Origin: Thalassobellus sediminis | Lineage (GTDB): Bacteria; Bacteroidota; Bacteroidia; Flavobacteriales; Flavobacteriaceae | Direction: 5' to 3' | Assembly: GCF_044386045.1 (NCBI RefSeq) | Contig: NZ_JBISCD010000040.1 | Span: 1-64,000, forward strand | Length of the DNA stretch: 64,000 nt | Shown: in pieces, positions 63,848-64,000 of the stretch | How positions within the stretch are numbered: position 1 is the first letter of the stretch | How the letters are laid out: every line of letters starts with the position of its first letter | The notes under the pieces: generated by a model | What the model was told of the DNA's origin: nothing | The model's database searches: none | What the model saw: only the letters and a program-made list of their open reading frames with translations | Position numbers and translations under genes: made by a program

Positions 63848-64000
63848 GTGAGTAATATTCCTTGGCAAGATAAACCAGAAAATAGTAACGACGTAATGTG
63901 GCGCTATACTGAAAACCCAATTATAGATCGTTACGCAATTTCTTCATCTAATAGTATATTTAACAGTGCTGTAGTGCCTTTTGGTGATGGTTTTGCTGGT
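63848..64000 (+). CDS. GH130 mannoside phosphorylase, N-terminal part
   Basis: Truncated by the window edge. The visible 51 residues start with GTG and read SNIPWQDKPENSNDVMWRYT, later NSIFNSAVVPFGDGFAG. This matches the N-terminus of GH130 enzymes of the beta-mannosyl-GlcNAc phosphorylase type as I recall it. It should phosphorolyse Man-beta-1,4-GlcNAc in the cytoplasm, in line with the symporter and GH92 genes before it. Confidence 0.85.
   Translation, partial: MSNIPWQDKPENSNDVMWRYTENPIIDRYAISSSNSIFNSAVVPFGDGFAG

Overview
The window is a 64 kb stretch of a low-GC chromosome with about 57 protein genes. It has no rRNA or tRNA gene and no CRISPR array, prophage or recognisable transposase. 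Family content points to the Bacteroidota, most likely a marine member of the Flavobacteriaceae. Examples are the Porin_10 putative porin, GSCFA, DUF5522, DUF6252, DUF4136, GxxExxY and GDYXXLXY proteins, a NagB fused to a PIG-L-type domain, and GH92/GH130 genes. Several promoters fit the Bacteroidota pattern (TAnnTTTG near -7, TTG near -33), and ribosome binding sites are A-rich rather than Shine-Dalgarno. No genus can be named from the sequence alone.

Layout. 0-14 kb: putative porin, rnhB, a large lipoprotein, a candidate small RNA or leader, ndpA-type nucleoid protein, ppk2, lipB, a Pmp3-type mini-protein, a membrane-tethered LuxR regulator, a DUF1573 protein and lysS. 14-18 kb: a minus-strand block of membrane proteins (GDYXXLXY, DUF2459-like, DUF2157, ceramidase-like, YiaAB). 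18-29 kb: unknown envelope genes, hemL, a LysM glucosaminidase, an ACC-deaminase-like enzyme, a minimal HExxH membrane protein, small lipoproteins, a crotonase, a rhodanese and DUF4230. 29-35 kb: a TPR histidine kinase with a NarL-type regulator, then a beta-propeller protein and a DUF6252 lipoprotein. 35-48 kb: GSCFA, a GxxExxY gene framed by inverted repeats, alaS, an M23-MerR-LemA-TPM-TPM block, a TlpA-like thioredoxin, der and era. 48-52 kb: a probable copper-uptake operon (OprC/NosA-like TonB receptor plus a Cys-rich small protein) with a CRP/FNR-like palindrome at its promoter, and a lipoprotein FKBP. 52-64 kb: a glycan-degradation region with an SGNH acetylesterase, GH29 fucosidase, NagB, a LytS/LytTR pair, GH92 mannosidase, a sodium:solute symporter and the start of a GH130 mannoside phosphorylase.

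The last block makes sense as a pathway for N-glycan-like sugars. Fucosidase and alpha-mannosidase trim the glycan outside the cytoplasm, the symporter imports the product, GH130 phosphorolyses the mannosyl-GlcNAc core, and NagB feeds glucosamine-6-P into glycolysis. No SusC/SusD pair lies inside the window.

The least explained signals are non-coding or mobile. (1) Two diverged copies of a structured repeat lie in the same relative orientation just after the stop codons of two outer-membrane-type genes. (2) A nuclease-like GxxExxY gene is bracketed by 23-bp inverted repeats. (3) A candidate ~150-nt RNA with a perfect terminator lies upstream of the nucleoid-protein gene. (4) A heptanucleotide repeat holds the start codon of a TPM gene.
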